Of a stretch of DNA of 64,000 nucleotides, positions 24,063-39,300 are shown piece by piece. Every line of letters starts with the position of its first letter. The first letter of the stretch is position 1. The notes under the pieces are model-generated. The model did not search any database and was not told the origin of the DNA. It saw nothing but the letters and a program-made list of their open reading frames with translations. This DNA comes from Lytechinus pictus (lineage: Eukaryota > Echinodermata > Echinoidea > Temnopleuroida > Toxopneustidae). A program made the position numbers and the translations under genes. The DNA lies in NCBI RefSeq assembly GCF_037042905.1, contig NC_087251.1:35582501-35646500 (forward strand), written 5' to 3'.

Positions 24063-26412
24063 ATGGAACTTGGAAAATTCTTCGTGCTGGTTTTGGTCTG
24101 CATTTTGCTCGTTTCGGGCAATGCAGACGCCAAATTCAAACGCGGAGAAATCTCTACCGAAGAGGTGAGTTGCAAGAGGATGAGGGAGGAGAGAAGGGGA
24201 GGGGCCTGGGGGAAATATGTACAAGGTGGCCATTTCTGATGAATGTCTAAACAATTGAGAAACCGCATACATTCGTAATTCCGAAGCTTCGTTATTCCGA
24301 AGGTTCGGATATTCCGAAGGTTCGTTATTCCGAAGGTTCATATTTCCGAAGGTTCGTAATTCCGAAGGTTCGTTAGTCCGAAAACGAAATGATTAACGAA
24401 CCTTATTTCGTTTTCGGACTAACGAACCTTATTTCGTTTTCGGATTAACGAACCTTCGGAACAACGAACCTTATTTCGTTTTCGGATTAACGAACCTTCG
24501 GAACAACGAACCTTATTTCGTTTTCGGATTATCGAACCTTCGGAATAACGAATCTTCGGAATAACGCCACAAAAGTTCGGATTAACGAACCCTTTTACGT
24601 TTCCGGATTAACGAACATCGAGGCAAAGGCAATTTACGTGTTTCGGAATTACGAACTTTCGGAATAAAGAACCTTCAGAATTACGAAGTGTAACCTGAGA
24701 AACAATGCAATCTGCTTTGGTTTTATTTCGCAAAATATCTACGTAAAAAGGCAGATTATGATTGTAAACAATGTAAAAGAAATATCATAAAATTCTTGAA
24801 ATTTCTTACATGTAAGGATATGCAACAACTGGATCCGGCCTTTATCGTAATAATGGTGTGCCGTCCTCTCTTTGCAAAAGAGACAAAATCCTAGTAATAA
24901 TTAACATATTTAGAGTTTCATTTGCTACCGGGTTTTCTCTACCTTCCCCAAAAATGGCCTTTGCAAGCTCATGGTCAATTAAGGGTTTTTAAAAAAATCA
25001 CAACACTTAATCTGTAATTGAGTATTATCTCAGAATGATTCATATTATAGAATAAATGAGTATGATATGGCTTTTTCCAATAAAGAGTCTGTGAAAATAT
25101 TGTTTTAAGTTATACCGTATAATGGTATCTGCAAAAGCATTGCAGAATGTTCAAACTTATAGATTTTACGAATATAACCGAGTTTAATGCACTGGAAAAA
25201 CTGGCAAGAAAAAAAGGTTATAAAAATTGCTCTTTTTTTGGAATTTCGGATACTAGTAATACTTACCTGCTTGCCTACTTACCGTACAAAGGAAAATATC
25301 CAAAACTGTGTTGAAAATCACATAAAAGAATTGAAGAAAAACAAGAAAAGCGAATCCCTAGTGATGATTAAGATGAATTAAAGTGAATTGACAAACATAA
25401 TACTGTCATATGGTGCACACATGGCTGTACGCACAAAAATTATCATGGGTATACGGGGCGGGCAAGACGCGTAGAAATTTCCAAAGAAACTCGAAAGCGA
25501 CGGAGCAAACGACCGAGCTTTTCTTGGGGGCGTTTTGGCATTTTCGAAAGTGAAATTTATGAAAATTATGAGTAAAAAATGTAGATTTTTTTTTATTTTC
25601 AAGCTGCTCCATGCCCCCCCCCCCCCCCTGCGTACGGCCACGGATGCACAGCTGAGAAAAGATCCAATAGACTGAAGAGCCCCATGATTACTGCATGTAC
25701 TCGTTATTAGAACAATCTATGGCAGGGAATTGTTTCTCACTAAAAATTCCCTGATTGTAAGCCTGCACTAAACCAGGCTCAGTCCTTCTCCTTTTCTTGA
25801 AAGCTTGGCTTAAACATATTTCCAAAACTATACTTGTGACACAAAACGTCCTAAAGCCGTTCCTGATTAATTCCTCGCAAGTTATCGATTTCAATAAATG
25901 AACATTTTCTTCAAAGAAAATATATATTACTGGATACAGAACCTGATTTTTAATGTTCTCTTCCATAGGACATGGCCTTCCTCGGGAATTTTTATTTCCA
26001 AAACAGGGAGGACAACGTCCTTAACTACACCATTAGATACCCTGCTGTAAGTAATCGACATACTTGATCTCATGTTTCTTAAGGATGTACTTCCGATTAT
26101 TCTGAAAGTTGAGATAGCTTGAATAATATTATTGTCACATTTTATATTATTGAACACTGCACATCTGAGTTCAAACCGCAAATATCATTTTTGTTTAATC
26201 TTAATTGTAAGAAAAACTTAATTGATATTTGTAAAGTTAATGTAACATTTTGTCATATTTTTACTTCTTCATTTTTAGGACAATAATCATCTGTACGTTC
26301 GAAAAATAAATTGGAACATCGGCATTATAAAATCAGTCGATGAACGGTTATTTTCCATAATATGTTATTATTAATGTTGTTTATTATACATGTACAGGGC
26401 CTTTATATACTG

Positions 26413-26458
<46 letters not shown>

Positions 26459-28031
26459 ATAACGATTAAGAATGCAGCGTGTTGGATAAAAAAGGAACAA
26501 AATCTACACCTGGACGAGGTTTTTGCATTTAGCTCCGACAAATTTTATTCAAATGAATTCAAAATTTTCGACGTAAGACGTCTTCTTCTTCTTCAGGGTT
26601 TCACGCACTACGAACAATGTTTATATGTATAATAAAATGCATTTTCTGTAGGACCAATGCTGCTATCGACTCGTCATATTCGATGAAAGTTCTGGACAGT
26701 GGGGAAGCATACGACCGAACGAAGATAGACTGGTAATCAAGCATTGTTTTTTTTATTCATTTATTTACCAAACACTAAAATCCTTATCTTTTTTATTGAT
26801 ATGACATTTAAAATGTGGGTGCGATCATTAAATTAAATATTTCGGTAATGATCCCAAAATATCAGTTTGTGTTTATTTTTTCTTCTTATCTCATTTCATT
26901 GTATAGAAACCGCGAAAATGATCACGCATATTTAACTTATTTACGCTTTATGTTTACTTTAAAAATAATAAGAGCATGCCAAAGTTTTAAGGAAACAGTT
27001 AAACCTCCAGCGGATTGCAGCAGGTTGCCAGACTTAATGCCGTATTTTTAAGTTATATTTCTGACTACTTGCTAAAAGACCTTCAATCATAAAATTCTTA
27101 GTACTACCTATGACAGTTTAATAACTGTATGTACAAATCCAAACTGAGTCTTTTGTATTTTGTGCTATATCAACTTTGAAATTTGCCCAAGAAAATACAT
27201 TTTCCTGGTGAAAAATAAGTGTCATTTTTAAACAGTTTATCACCTTTTTCATTACCTAAAGACCTGTCGGAGTAAACTTGATCGTGTAAAGGATCTGGAC
27301 TACAAAATCAAATTGACTGGCCTTGATCCTACTTGTCACGTGATCACTGATGACAAAGGTTTCAAAGTAAGTAGTGTTATAAAGGTAGATATAGGTGGAA
27401 GAAGTAGTAGTGGGCACATGAGAGTAATCGCAAAGCATGTCGGACAGACGTAAGTAAAGATCACGTGACTTTATTTATTAAAATAATTCATTAAAAATAG
27501 ACAAAATGTTTGTATATCAAAATATAAATGATAGAAACAATGTCATGCTCATACTCTTTCATAATTAAGGCCTTTGGGGAGGCTAGACTGCAATTTTGTA
27601 TTTCCTAATTATTATTACCCACAATGCAGTTCGGGTTTTTCTGGCAATGAACTGGCCGAAATTATGGTTAGTCTTATTTCAGGCCATTTAACTTTTGATT
27701 GAGCTGGACAAGTATCCGATTAACATATGAAGTCTTAATGTACTGGTAATTGTGACTAATGCAAGTGAATTAAAGCAAAATCTATCGTGGTATTGATTTT
27801 TGATGATTTTTTGATGAGCTATGATTTAACACGTGAGTGAATGGGGGTCTGTAATACTCATGTGAGCCCTAGTGGGAGTAGTAGAGGTAGTAGTAGAAGT
27901 AGTAGTATAGTTGTAGTAGAAGTAGTAATTCTAGTATTAGTAGTAGTAGTAGTAGTATTAGTAGCAGTAGTAGTAGTAATAGTATAGTAGATGTATTTGT
28001 AGTAGTAGTAGTAGTAGTAGCAGCAGCAGTA

Positions 28032-28064
<33 letters not shown>

Positions 28065-28087
28065 ATGTAGAAGTAGTAGTAGAAGTA

Positions 28088-28120
<33 letters not shown>

Positions 28121-31100
28121 ATTCTGAATTTATACATTCCCAATGCTTGTCTAAAGACAGCCATGTCTTCTATCTTTTTGTTCAGTGGCTTGTTTGTCAA
28201 GATACCATCACCTTCGAATCCCGACAGCGACCACAGAACTACTTCGTAACGTTGGCAAATTGTAGGAGTAATAGAAAGGGTTTAAGGAACGTCTCATACA
28301 TCTTGCATATGACCAATGGGAAAAATGGTCTGATGAAAGAATTTGCGGAAAATCAAAAATGTGAGATTTGTCAATATTTTTATATTATTTATCTAAGACG
28401 TACAATTGTGCCTCAAAATTGGATACAAAATTTAAGAAAAATATAATTAATGAATAAAAGTATAGCATTTATAATCAGTTGAACTTAGTAATCATGGAAG
28501 CTTAATTTTTTGAGGGCCCCGATCGAGGTTTAATATTGGATGAGAAAAAATAGTTATCGATAAAAGGAGAATAACTTATTTATTGACTATATTCAATTCA
28601 TGCAATTTTCGAGCGTTATACTGATAGTTTGGTTAGCTAATTGATATATTGATTGATTGATTGATTGTTTTGCTTGATTTACTTACTGATTGATTGGTTG
28701 GTTGATTGATTGATTTATTTTTTTTATTGAGTGAGTGAGTGAGGGTGTGTGTGGGTGTGTATGCGGGTGGGTGAGGGTGTGTGTGTAAGTGAGTAAATGT
28801 TTGGACTATTGTGAGTGATCGATCGATTAAAGTATCAATTAAGTTTTTAAAAAGTTCCTCATTTAACGAAGTACAAATATCATTATTGTTTCTTTTAGTC
28901 TTAATGGAGACTGACTTGGCCTTCTTTCTTGGATACGTGGCGATGACTATCGTGGCTACTCGATTTAGATGTAAGTTTATTATCACTCATAAATTCCAAT
29001 TTATATCATGTCCCTTTTTTAGAGTAGATATTTTAAAATCTTACAATTGTGAAAGGCATTTGTCTATTTTTTAATGTCAACATTTATCTTTCCTAAATGG
29101 AAAATATCTTATCTATTTTGAGGGAGGATATGCACAATCAGACTCTGGTATGAATTAAACCTATACTTTCACTTATTATTATGTGATTTCATTCTTATTC
29201 TAGACGTCTTGTCGCTGAGGAAACTACTGCACCTAACCTATCGGCTATTCTACAGCAGTCTGTTCTTCAAGACAGTGTGTCTTCTACTCCTAAACATCGA
29301 TTTATCGAGGTTTGCCCGGACCGGACTTGAAATGACTAAGATGCAAGACGCTGGTAATTGTATAGCTAAAAGAGAAAACGGCAATCTTTACTAAAACTTG
29401 TAATAAATTAAATATTCTAAATTTATCCATGTATTCATCGGTACTGCTGTCTTCAAATTAATAAATAAACAAGTAAATAAATAAATAAATAAAAACATGT
29501 AAAGAATAATGATGAGGTTTTTACGCAATGAAAACTTCTCATCGAAAAGTAATTTATTAATTGAAATGATTTATATCTGTATTGTTTTTAGCTGAGGTTT
29601 TCTCGTGGCTGTCTACGGTTTTCTTTGTGTGTGTTCTGCTGATTGTGTCAAAGGGGTTCTCTATTACCAGGTAAGTACTACCTCACACAATGTCAAGATA
29701 AATTAATGTAAATAAGCTCATACATGATAGACACGTTAATCAAGTGGTTCAAATTTGGATGTTTCTTTCCAATATTAAGAAATGAAGTTTTAAGTTTGCA
29801 ACCTAAAAGAAACAATGACATCACCATTTGTGGTGTCATCTTACACATTGGTGTAAAAAGATATCCCCTTTATTGTTATCATTTGCATCCGGACATTCAA
29901 ATGAACAATTTTTACATCTTATAAGGGTGTGAATTCGTATCTTACATGGCTTATCGCTGCAACCTGTGTTAAAAACTTCATCATAAAGGTGCGTATTTTG
30001 TTTGATAGCCAATTTGAGCAAACCCTTGTGCTATTTCATTGAGTTCAACTTTGAAACTTTGAACACACATTAATTCGTCCTGAAGGAAATTAATGAGCTT
30101 TGATACTTGCAGCATGGTTTACATCAATTACTTGTTGCCATGTCTGATAAGCCTCTGACATGCTATTAGTTGTCGAGAGCAACGCTTGTCTGAAAAGTAC
30201 ATGGACACAATTAAATGTTGGTAAACATGTCAAATGAAGGTGGTGACGGTGATGTTGATGAAGATGGAATTGTTGATGGTCTTGATGATGATGATGATGG
30301 TGATGATCGTGATCATCATCGTGATGATGAAAAGGAAGACAACAATATCACGTTTCCTTCCTACAGAGCTCAGATAAGCCTACCTGGAACAGTGAAGACA
30401 ATAGTGTTTGGTGCTATCTACTTGACATTCTACACTATCGTCTTCTTTGACCAACGTGTGCTCCTTGACCCCCAAGACATCATTACCAGTACGACGTCAC
30501 TATCAGCAAGCGGTTTGATTGGCCTTAAGTTTACTGGTAAGAGAGTGTTTAGTTATATCAAGAAGGTGAAAAGACCAGCAGAATTGTGAGACCACAGTAA
30601 TCTTTTGAAAATTGATAGCACTGATTAGATCAGCTCATTCAAATCCTTGATTTTTTTTCGCTGAGAAGCACTATCTGTTTTATGCCAGAGAAAGCGTGTT
30701 GAAGTATATATATTATCATTATCCACTCCTATTACTAATATGATAATCCCAAAATGTTGTGTCGTAATCAACAACGGCATAATAATCATATTTTGGCTGT
30801 TGGTATACACAAAATATAATCTCTCTCTCTTTCCTTTCATTTATTAGGGGCCATCATATTCGTATACGGCTGTATGGTAACGATCAAGAACCACCCAAGA
30901 AAGGTGCCCTTCTATTTACCATTCGCTATCTTCTTTAGTGTTTGGTTTGTAGCTGAGCCTACCTATCGACTTTTATCCTTGTACGTCTACCCAGTTCTGA
31001 AAAGGTATGTATTCTTATTTTCATATATCCATCACATAAACAGGAACTTATCAGAATGAAATTAATCTGCTTAGAAACACATACAGCAAAATAATCTTCC

Positions 31101-33290
31101 GTTTACATTAGAAACTGGTGGATTTCAAACCAACACGAGAATTTGCCCACTCAAAATATCGAAAAAGATTTTATTTTCCTTGAAATATATAAAATATTAT
31201 ATATAAAATAATGATGCACTCGAAAAGATCAACTTAATCGAAGAGTTATATCATGTTAGTAAGTACAACAAGAGGCACACTTTTGAATATTTACCTCTTT
31301 GGGCTTGCTTACTTTCGAATGCAAGATATAGGCCTTATGTATTTTCCTTTGATTAAAAAGTAGATAACAATGATACTAATAATAGTAATAATAATAATAA
31401 TGATAGCTGGATTTATAAAGCGCTTTTTGCCTGAGGATACAAAGCGCTGCTATCATTACCCAGGCTTTAGCTGTGCTGCCATATTATAGGCGCTAGATAT
31501 ATTCGAAAGCAAGTGTGTATACTAACTATTGATATGTGAGGTAGAGCTCAGGGGATCTTCCTTCCACTTTTTCACAACTCCCATACATGTATATATATAC
31601 ATATATATATATATAGGAATTTTCCTCCCCTCTGGTCTACCAATGGTTTCGCGCCTCGATCACAGGCGGCTGTGAACTTGATACATTTCAATTTAATTTG
31701 TATATATATACCTAACCCTTATGGTCCTGACACACACACAAAATATATACAATGCACAAAATTATTTTAAAAAGGAGTAACGAAATATTAGGTTTTATTT
31801 TCCACAATCACATAACATGGGTGAAATGAGTCTTGAGTATGCAAATAAAACCTGACCCAAAATTATTCTAGTTTATCACAAGTTTACATGAATCATACTT
31901 CTTTCTCTTTTTAGTCCAAATATCTGGAATGGGATCGACCTGGCTTTGTCTTTTGCTGGACACGCCTATTTCCTGTATTTAACGCGACCGGACCGTCTTA
32001 ATAAACGGTTCCCTTTCCATCTGCGTGCAGGCAAGGTATAAAAGGCGATTGCATCATTTTTCTTTTAAATATACATATTTATTTTTTATGTGTCTATTTA
32101 TTTATATTTTTATTTTATTATATTTATTCTTTTTTTTTCTATTTTCATTTTTCTTGGGGTATTTCATGTTCTGCTTTTCCCATTAACATCGTGTATCTAC
32201 AATTTTCGAAAATATGTGTTGTGGTTACATTGCCATGAAAGACATTTAGGAAATTATCTTAGACTTTACTCAAAGAAATATTATGTTGAAATCATCATTT
32301 AATTTCTGCTGTAAGGAAAAATCGTAATAATAAAAAAGCAATTATGGGAGTTTATATTTGGATCATTTGTGGCTTATTTTTTCTTTAGGTTTCTTTCCGT
32401 GATATCGATGAGAACGTAGAAGATCTCTATACTCCATCGAATGACTTCTATTCAGTTTTCCAAACTGGGAAGAAACAGGATACCAGAACTGGAACGACAC
32501 TGACTATCCCTGAAGAACCCCATCACTTTGAAACACCTGTGGTAAGTATTTATAATTCCTTATACTTTTTCATTATTAACAAGTTTGATAATAATATGAC
32601 TAAAAATTGATTAAATCTAACCATCATCATGGTCATGTGGATAATGTCTTTCTAAGTAAACAAAAAATATATATTGGAACATGATAGCTCATTTAACCAA
32701 TTTGAAAAAAAAAATATTGATAGGGGCAAATTAGGGAGGATTACCCAATGTTCAATCAATGGCAAACAGAAATTATTGAGAGTGTTGTTTAAAATTTCAT
32801 TTTCTTCTAAATTAAGATGCCTTTCAACGCACCTTCGGAAGAGTGCCTGGCTGTTCTTCCTCGACCATCCTCATCTGAGATACCAACCGTGTCTGCTACT
32901 GTCGACCTATCGTACCGAACACCCTCACCGGTTATACAAACGGTATCTGGTACTGTCCAGACACAGGCACCTACAACGCCCTCGGTATTTGTTCCCATGC
33001 CTTCGGTAGTGACTAAGCAGTCATTTAAGATCACCCCTGCTGGGTCACCAAGCTGTAAGCTACGCATGAAACAAATTCCTGAGAAAGACCGGGCGGCTTT
33101 TGGGATTTCTACGGTAGGTTGAAAAGAGTTCTTGATCTGAAGTATTATTAAAAGAAATTACTTGTTTATTTTCTACAAGATTTACATCTGTCATCCAGTC
33201 ACCCATAAGTCTGCCCAGAATTCCCAGTTATTAGGTTTCTTAATATAAATATATATGATGATACATAGTCATAATACCACCCCCCCCCCC

Positions 33291-33321
<31 letters not shown>

Positions 33322-36300
33322 GTCTTAAACATTATAGTAAGCTATTTCAATATCAAAATATTAAAGCAATTTCAATATTTCATACGCCTAGACATATTTC
33401 AATATTTTTTTTTAATCAAAGTTTGCTACGATTAGACCGATATTGAACGGTTCGTTTAGTGTAATTCAGAATTATTTTCATTTAACATCAATGTTTACTT
33501 TGTATGGATTGATGATATTATATTTTAAACAGCTAAATACCTTGATAGTCCACTGTAGTAAAACAACATAAAGCTTTGTTTTAATCAATTTATACTTACC
33601 CCATGCCTGGCTGAACCAAGAATGAGAAGTGACTCGTTTTCCTCCACACTATTTCTATTACTTATCTTCTTTGATACAGGCTTCTGTTCCTAGGGGAGGG
33701 TTCTCTGTATTCTGTGTCCAGAAACAACCGGTAAATACCTTTAAGATGTCTAATTCAATATAAGCGATGGAAACTTTTTTGAAGGGGATGGGTTAACTTT
33801 GATTTTCTCAAGCTAAAATCGTGGAAACAAATTGCTCATTGGTGTAGCAGATATTACATTTTTTTCAAAGTAATTAAATGCCCCGAAGCGTACTTGCATT
33901 ATTTCAATTCCTTGGAATTTACATCTTTATGAAACAAAAGAGCCATCTAATGAAGATGTTAACCTCGTGTATTTATTTACAGGACACTGGAACTTCTCCT
34001 GTATCTGATTCCATCACAACGGAACACAAGGGAACATCACAACCCGATGAAAAGGTATTGGTTAGTACTAATCTTATAGTATCTTTTACCTTTAACTATT
34101 GATGTAAAAAAACACGATAATGGTGTCTGCCTTATTGAAGAGTTCTGCATAATGATGGTTATAATAATAATAATAAATGGGTTCGTACATGAATATCGCT
34201 CAAATCTTTCAAACCTGTCGAGACAACGGGCTAGCTTTTCAAGGGTACCTCACCTTGGTCGAGTTTGGCAAACGTATAGAGTGGTAATATTTTCTCCTCG
34301 ATCTTAAAGTGTGTGTTTCCAAGTATTTATTTGGTAGATAGGAGGGAGATTGCATCTAAATGTAAAGCGGCCTTCCACAACGTCACAGATACATAAAGTA
34401 TTGCATGCACGATTAAAACATGATCATATTTTCTTAATATTGTATAAATATTAATCATTAACCGGGAATTGTCACAAACTTACCTTTACGATCAAGAATA
34501 CTGTTTTCAAAGAATGCAGTTTTCAAAGATTGCATTCAAATGAAAGTTATTGATATATTTTCATAAATTTAACTTAAACCTTTATTTTTCTTATCTCAAA
34601 GCTTGTTGCTCCAAAAGGAGGATTTTCCATCTTCTCCGTGAACAAGCAACCGGTAAGTATATCAGAATGTAAGACCTTAGTTAATATGAGATGGATTTGG
34701 AATCTAGATAATGGAAACTGTTATCACTGATTAAAAGAATTTGAAATTTCTCTTCTGATTTGTAAATATAATTCTGAAACTTGTTTGACCTTAACTTACC
34801 CAAACAGATTGAGCATCAAAAAAATATACTCTCATGCTCAACGATTCCTTTTACATACTTATTACAATGTAAGGCACTTTTCTTCATTTTATTTAATCAG
34901 GACACCCTGCCTTCTCCCAAGAACTCTGGCATAGATGTAACAGATCACACGCAGAAGAACAATTCTGTGAATAAGGTATGTGAAACAAAACCCAAAATGC
35001 ACATTATATACCAAATAACCATATTTAAATTTTCTTTGAGTTTCATTAAATGTGTTTGAATCGAAGTAAAAGGATTTGAATATCTTAAATTTTGTACAAT
35101 TTCCAGTTTTAGTTTCAGTTTTATGAATGATACATCAGAAGGTTATTTCATCCATTAACATCATAATCATGATGTTAAAACTGTTAAAAATGAGAGATAT
35201 ATTTTTGCATATAAATCAAGTTGATTTTTTATGATCGAGATATATATATTTACAATATTCAACTTATTTGTTGCAACAGGATCAACCCAGTGGTAACAAT
35301 GGCTACAGCTTCCTGCCACGGATCACACCATCCATTGAATCCACTGTGTCATCTTCTCCTAAGACCATCAAAGGATCCGGATCTGATGTCCAACTGACCA
35401 ACTGTCCTCTGGAGAGTCCACCAGCGACATGCAAACCCTATCAAGAGCCTTTGAAGACCAAGGCCCCTTGGGATTCTGTGTCTGATGGAAAGGTACACAA
35501 GACCAGAGTCGCTGAGAATCTGAAACAGATCGTTATCAGTCCAGAAGCTGACTCTAACATGGACAAGGACGCTGATGAATCCGGATGTTTTACGAGCCTA
35601 AGCCAGGTCAACGGCGGCACGTCTAAAGTGAAGCTCATTCACGTTCGTCCAGCTCCAGATGCTAACTTGCCGATTACGACCACTGGAGATTCCACATCTG
35701 ATACTGCAGTTACTAAGATCCAAAGCCAGAATAACAGTAGCACTCCAAATGTGAGGGTCATTCAAGTAAGACCGGCCAACGACCCTTACTTTAAGATCGC
35801 TACTACCAGGGAATCTAGACCTTCTGACCTGGCTTGCAGGAATGGGAGTTCAACTAAGGCATGCAACAACACCGTGACCAGCGCACGCCTCATCACCGTG
35901 AAACCAGTGCAAGAGCCCCTGCAAACCAAGGTCAATGATGTATCTGCTACAGGAGTCCAGAAGATCCTTGATGCTACGAACGCGGCTGTTACGGGAATTA
36001 AATCTACTTCCACTGAGATCACAGTCTCCAAGCCAACGCCACCTTCCGTTGCAACGAATGACGTGCTCCCGATCAAGAACCTCGGACCTCTTGTCGACCC
36101 ACTGAAGTGGCAGTACCCAGTTCCTCCTCCTAAGATCCAGAACTGGACCACCGAGCCACTAGAGCTGTCAAAGAGCCCTCTCCCCAGCAGCGGACAAGGA
36201 GAAGTATCTCTGAAAAATCTCTTCGATCTGAGCCATAGACATCCAACCTGTCCTGAAGAATCAGATACTGTTTCCAGATCTCAAAACCTCGATGTTGTTC

Positions 36301-39300
36301 CCGCGGCAAATGGAGGAGATTTTTCCAAGGTGACCTATGATTTTCTTTGAAATGTTAAGCTTTTTTCCCCCCTCATATAACCTTTCATACTATTAACTAA
36401 AACTACTTACCTGGCTTAAATGATTCCGCGGACTTCTCTTTTACTTGAAAATAAATATGCATCTAGAGTCTTTTTTTAAAGAATCTTTGAACGTAGTAGT
36501 TTATGTTTTTGTTCTTATAACTTCTATCTAGCCTTCCAAAAAGACCCGGAAGGAGCCTTCTAACAGACGATTTCCAAAATCAACCAACCCGGGAATGACT
36601 CCAGACACATCTTCTGATATCCAACAAACGGTAATTGATGATAATAATATGATAACTTTGTATAGTGCAGCTGCTATATAGATATACTCTACTGCGCTGT
36701 ATTTACTCCAATTGCTTATACTATACGTACTAAAAATTATGATCTACTTAACGAATTTTTAATTTCTTTCTTTAGTGATATGTGCTGACCCAATAAAAAA
36801 AAAATTTCGTCATTCTTTTATTGCAAATGAAAATGATAACGAAAATACATTAATGAATAAGAATAAGTGTTATTAAAACCTTGAATTTGATCAAAATGGT
36901 GTCAAATGATCGTATATTACCAAAGAAAAAATAGAAGTGCACTTATTACATGCACCACACAAATCAGTATTTAGGAAAAATCTTACTTCTACCACTTTGG
37001 TTTTTTTTAATAGTTTATCATCTTTTTCAAAAACCACGATCTCAGTCTCATTTTTGTCTCACCTGCGAAGCAGAGTGAGACTATAGGCGCCGCTTTACCG
37101 ACGGCGGCGGCGGCGTCAACACCAAATCTTAACCGAAGGTTAAGTTTTTGAAATGACAGCATAACTTAAAAAGTATATGAACCTAGTTCATGAAACTTGG
37201 CCATAAGGTTAATCAAGTATTACTGAACATCCTGCTTGAGTTTCACGTCACATGACCAAGATCAAAGGTCATTTAGGGTCAATGAACTTTGGCCAAATTG
37301 GGGGTATCTGTTGAATTACCATCATAACTTTGAAAGTTTATGGATCTGATTCATATAACTTGGACATAAGATAGTCCGGGTTATAATTGAGCAAGGTGCC
37401 ACACGGAAAAGTAGAAATTTTTATATAATGCTTCTAAACCAGTTTTTTACGCTGAATATGAATATATGAGGTAATCAGGCTGTATCCTGAAGATTAACCT
37501 GTGAGGGCGCTTTTTTCAAAATGGCCGCCAAACTTTCAGAACATTTGAATTTTCATACATAGATTTTGACATAAACATTACATTGCCACAAAAGTAGTGT
37601 CATATGAAAGACAAAAAAATTCCACCAATTTGGTACTATTTATCGGGGATAAGTAGGTCATTTGACTGAGATTTTAAGTCGAAAACTGCATTTTTTGTCA
37701 TTTTTTCCAAAAATTGAAAATTTTGGAAATACATGATTTTACATAATTCTAAGAAATATAAATCAATTACCTTGAAATGCTCCAGAAAACTTTATTGATT
37801 TACTATTATTATGTGGATAAAATTCCAACTCTGTATCATTCTCTTTAGCAAATTTATGAGGTATCAAACTTGAATAATCAAATTTCAGAAATGTCGCTTT
37901 TTTTGTATGCATTTCCGTAGACTAATACGTATAACATGTATGATGTTTAATTAAAAACTAAATGCAATTATTTACACTTTTTAACCACTTGGAGAGTCAA
38001 GAGTAGGCGTTTCTCTATCAGCTAAAAAAAGATGTGGGCACATCGAGGCCTACCCGCGGCCCTCTCGGGGGTGGGTGTCAAAGTCACAGCCCCCCCCCCC
38101 CCTCACCCTGGCCCCATGGGTGGGGCAAGTTGAGCCATTTGACATCTTTGAAAGGTGATAGTGACTTTTAGTGTCGAGGTAGAATGTTATACATGGGTTA
38201 AAAAAATGTTTCCCAAGAATGAATCTTTAAGGCAGAGTACTTATTTCTACGAGATTTTGAATCATAAGATCTAACATGAAAAAAGAAAAAAAAATGGTTC
38301 AACTAACCCCGCCTTCCCCTACGCTTTGTTCTACCAGCTACATCTAAAGAAGAGGCAAATCGAAGCCTACCCTTCTCGGGGGATAGGGGGTGTGGAAGTC
38401 ACCTTCCCTCTCATTGCCAATTTATTTGAAAATTCACCTTTTTGGACCCAACATTGAAGCAAAAAAGCGTTTGTGCTTTGCACATCGATTCCTAGCTCTC
38501 TCAGGGGCTAAGTCACGTACCACCCCCCCTCCCCCTTATATCATGTATATTGCCTGTTAATTGGAAATTTCACCATTTTGGTTCACACATTGAGGCATAA
38601 GAGCGCTTCTACTATATAATGCAGCCAATTTTATTTTCTTGCAATGACTTGGAGAGGAAAGGGTATCATTTACATATAATAATAATATGTCCATTTATAT
38701 AGCGCAGTTACTATGTGCATATACTCAACTGCGCTTTGATACTTGGTATCATATTATTACCCCGGCTGTAACTGAGCCGCCATATTAATAGGCGCTCAAG
38801 CGTTCAAGGAATAAATCCTACTGAGTACCCATTCACATCAGCTAGGTCGAGTGCAGCATAATGTGGACAAATTTCTTGCCGAAGGAAATTACGCCATGGG
38901 TGGGATTCGAACCTATGACCCTCTGTTTCAAAGCCACAACGCTCCACCATAATATTATAAAGAAGCTCTCGTACATCGAAACCTAGTCCCCAAAGGGGCT
39001 GTCTAAGTCACCCTCCCCCCTCTATATCATGTCTATTGCCTATTTAGTGGAAATTTCAACATTTTGGATCGCCCATTGAAGCAAAAGGGCGTTTCTTCTA
39101 TATAGTACAGCCAATTCTATTTTCTTGCAATAACTTGGAGAGGAAAGAGTAGGCTTTGCTTTATCAGCTTCATACTATAAAGAAGTGTTTGCATATCAAA
39201 GCCTATCCCCTTCAGGGGGCTGTAGAATTTACCCCATCAATTTTTGGTATTTGGATATTTATTGGAAAAGTCACCATTTTGGAGCCCCCATTGAGGCAAA

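Noticed and set aside
26279-26346. Candidate extra exon of the TMEM145-like gene with a clear acceptor
   Set aside because: It has no good donor in the right phase. The exons before and after it join directly in phase 0, and that join reproduces the family's RYP..CC arrangement.
27958-28200. Minus-strand ORF of Thr/Ser repeats
   Set aside because: It is the reverse reading of an AGT microsatellite within an intron.
30215-30366. Asp-rich N-terminal extension of the exon at 30367
   Set aside because: It is a GAT repeat kept open by chance; CTTCCTACAG at 30357-30366 is a proper acceptor and the phase from the previous exon requires it.
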